Shown in pieces: positions 31,974 through 31,974 of a stretch of 31,974 bases of DNA. The stretch covers positions 1 to 31,974 of the IMG/VR virus record IMGVR_UViG_3300037961_000543. One strand, written 5' to 3'. A program made the translations under genes and the position numbers. Positions within the stretch are counted from its first letter, which is position 1. Every line of letters begins with the position of its first letter. The notes beneath the pieces are model-generated. The model did not search any database. It was given only the letters and a program-made list of their open reading frames with translations, and was not told the origin of the DNA. Origin of the DNA: a virus.

Positions 31974-31974
31974 G

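Noticed and set aside
1-31974. tRNA genes, integrase or attachment sites, CRISPR arrays, insertion sequences
   Set aside because: None could be recognised; coding density leaves almost no space, and no terminal inverted repeats, transposase or spaced direct repeats were seen.

Overview
The window is a contiguous piece of a tailed double-stranded DNA phage genome, most likely a short-tailed (podovirus-like) phage of a marine bacterium. The evidence is a set of small proteins and tail-fibre modules that I recognise as typical of marine phages, a head-tail adaptor and nozzle-like series, very large ejection-type proteins, and no sheath, baseplate or tape-measure genes of a long-tailed phage. No host gene, integrase, tRNA, insertion sequence or CRISPR array is visible. 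The host cannot be read from the sequence. Coding is very dense: about 36 genes run rightward without a real gap, and at least a dozen neighbours share a 1-nt stop/start overlap (TAATG, TGATG or TAGTG).

Layout. (1) 1-1980: the end of the head module. It holds a conserved capsid-associated protein cut by the left edge, then four small, very basic proteins and a HeH/LEM-like helix protein. (2) 1983-4432: two head-tail adaptor-type proteins, a zinc-ribbon protein, and two small proteins. (3) 4432-12424: an adhesin region with six fibre-like genes (474, 425, 352, 203, 369 and 443 aa), interleaved with small accessory proteins. (4) 12427-14472: a lysis cassette with several small membrane proteins, a cysteine-rich secreted protein whose start lies inside its neighbour in another frame, a 3TM-type holin and an M15 endolysin. 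(5) 14472-17345: a large nozzle/stabilisation-type protein (P22 gp10-like) and three small partners. (6) 17345-30565: the internal (ejection) module of five proteins. It includes a 1107-aa protein with a SleB-type wall hydrolase domain and a 2263-aa protein with an HExxH metallopeptidase motif. (7) 30638-31974, leftward: the end of the replication module, with a DUF927-type P-loop ATPase cut by the right edge and a small conserved protein overlapping its end.

The rightward late genes and the leftward replication genes converge at 30566-30637. Two hairpins there pair better in the leftward RNA and look like tandem terminators of the replication operon. Together the late genes would finish the head, close it with adaptor and nozzle, add a diverse receptor-binding apparatus, supply wall-degrading and ejected proteins for entry, and lyse the cell. 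The most unusual points are the overlapping membrane/secreted pair in the lysis cassette, the basic small-protein cluster with shared Gly-Gly-Leu-Ala-Arg-Arg-like tails, the multi-fibre array with reused modules, and the giant metallopeptidase-bearing ejection protein.
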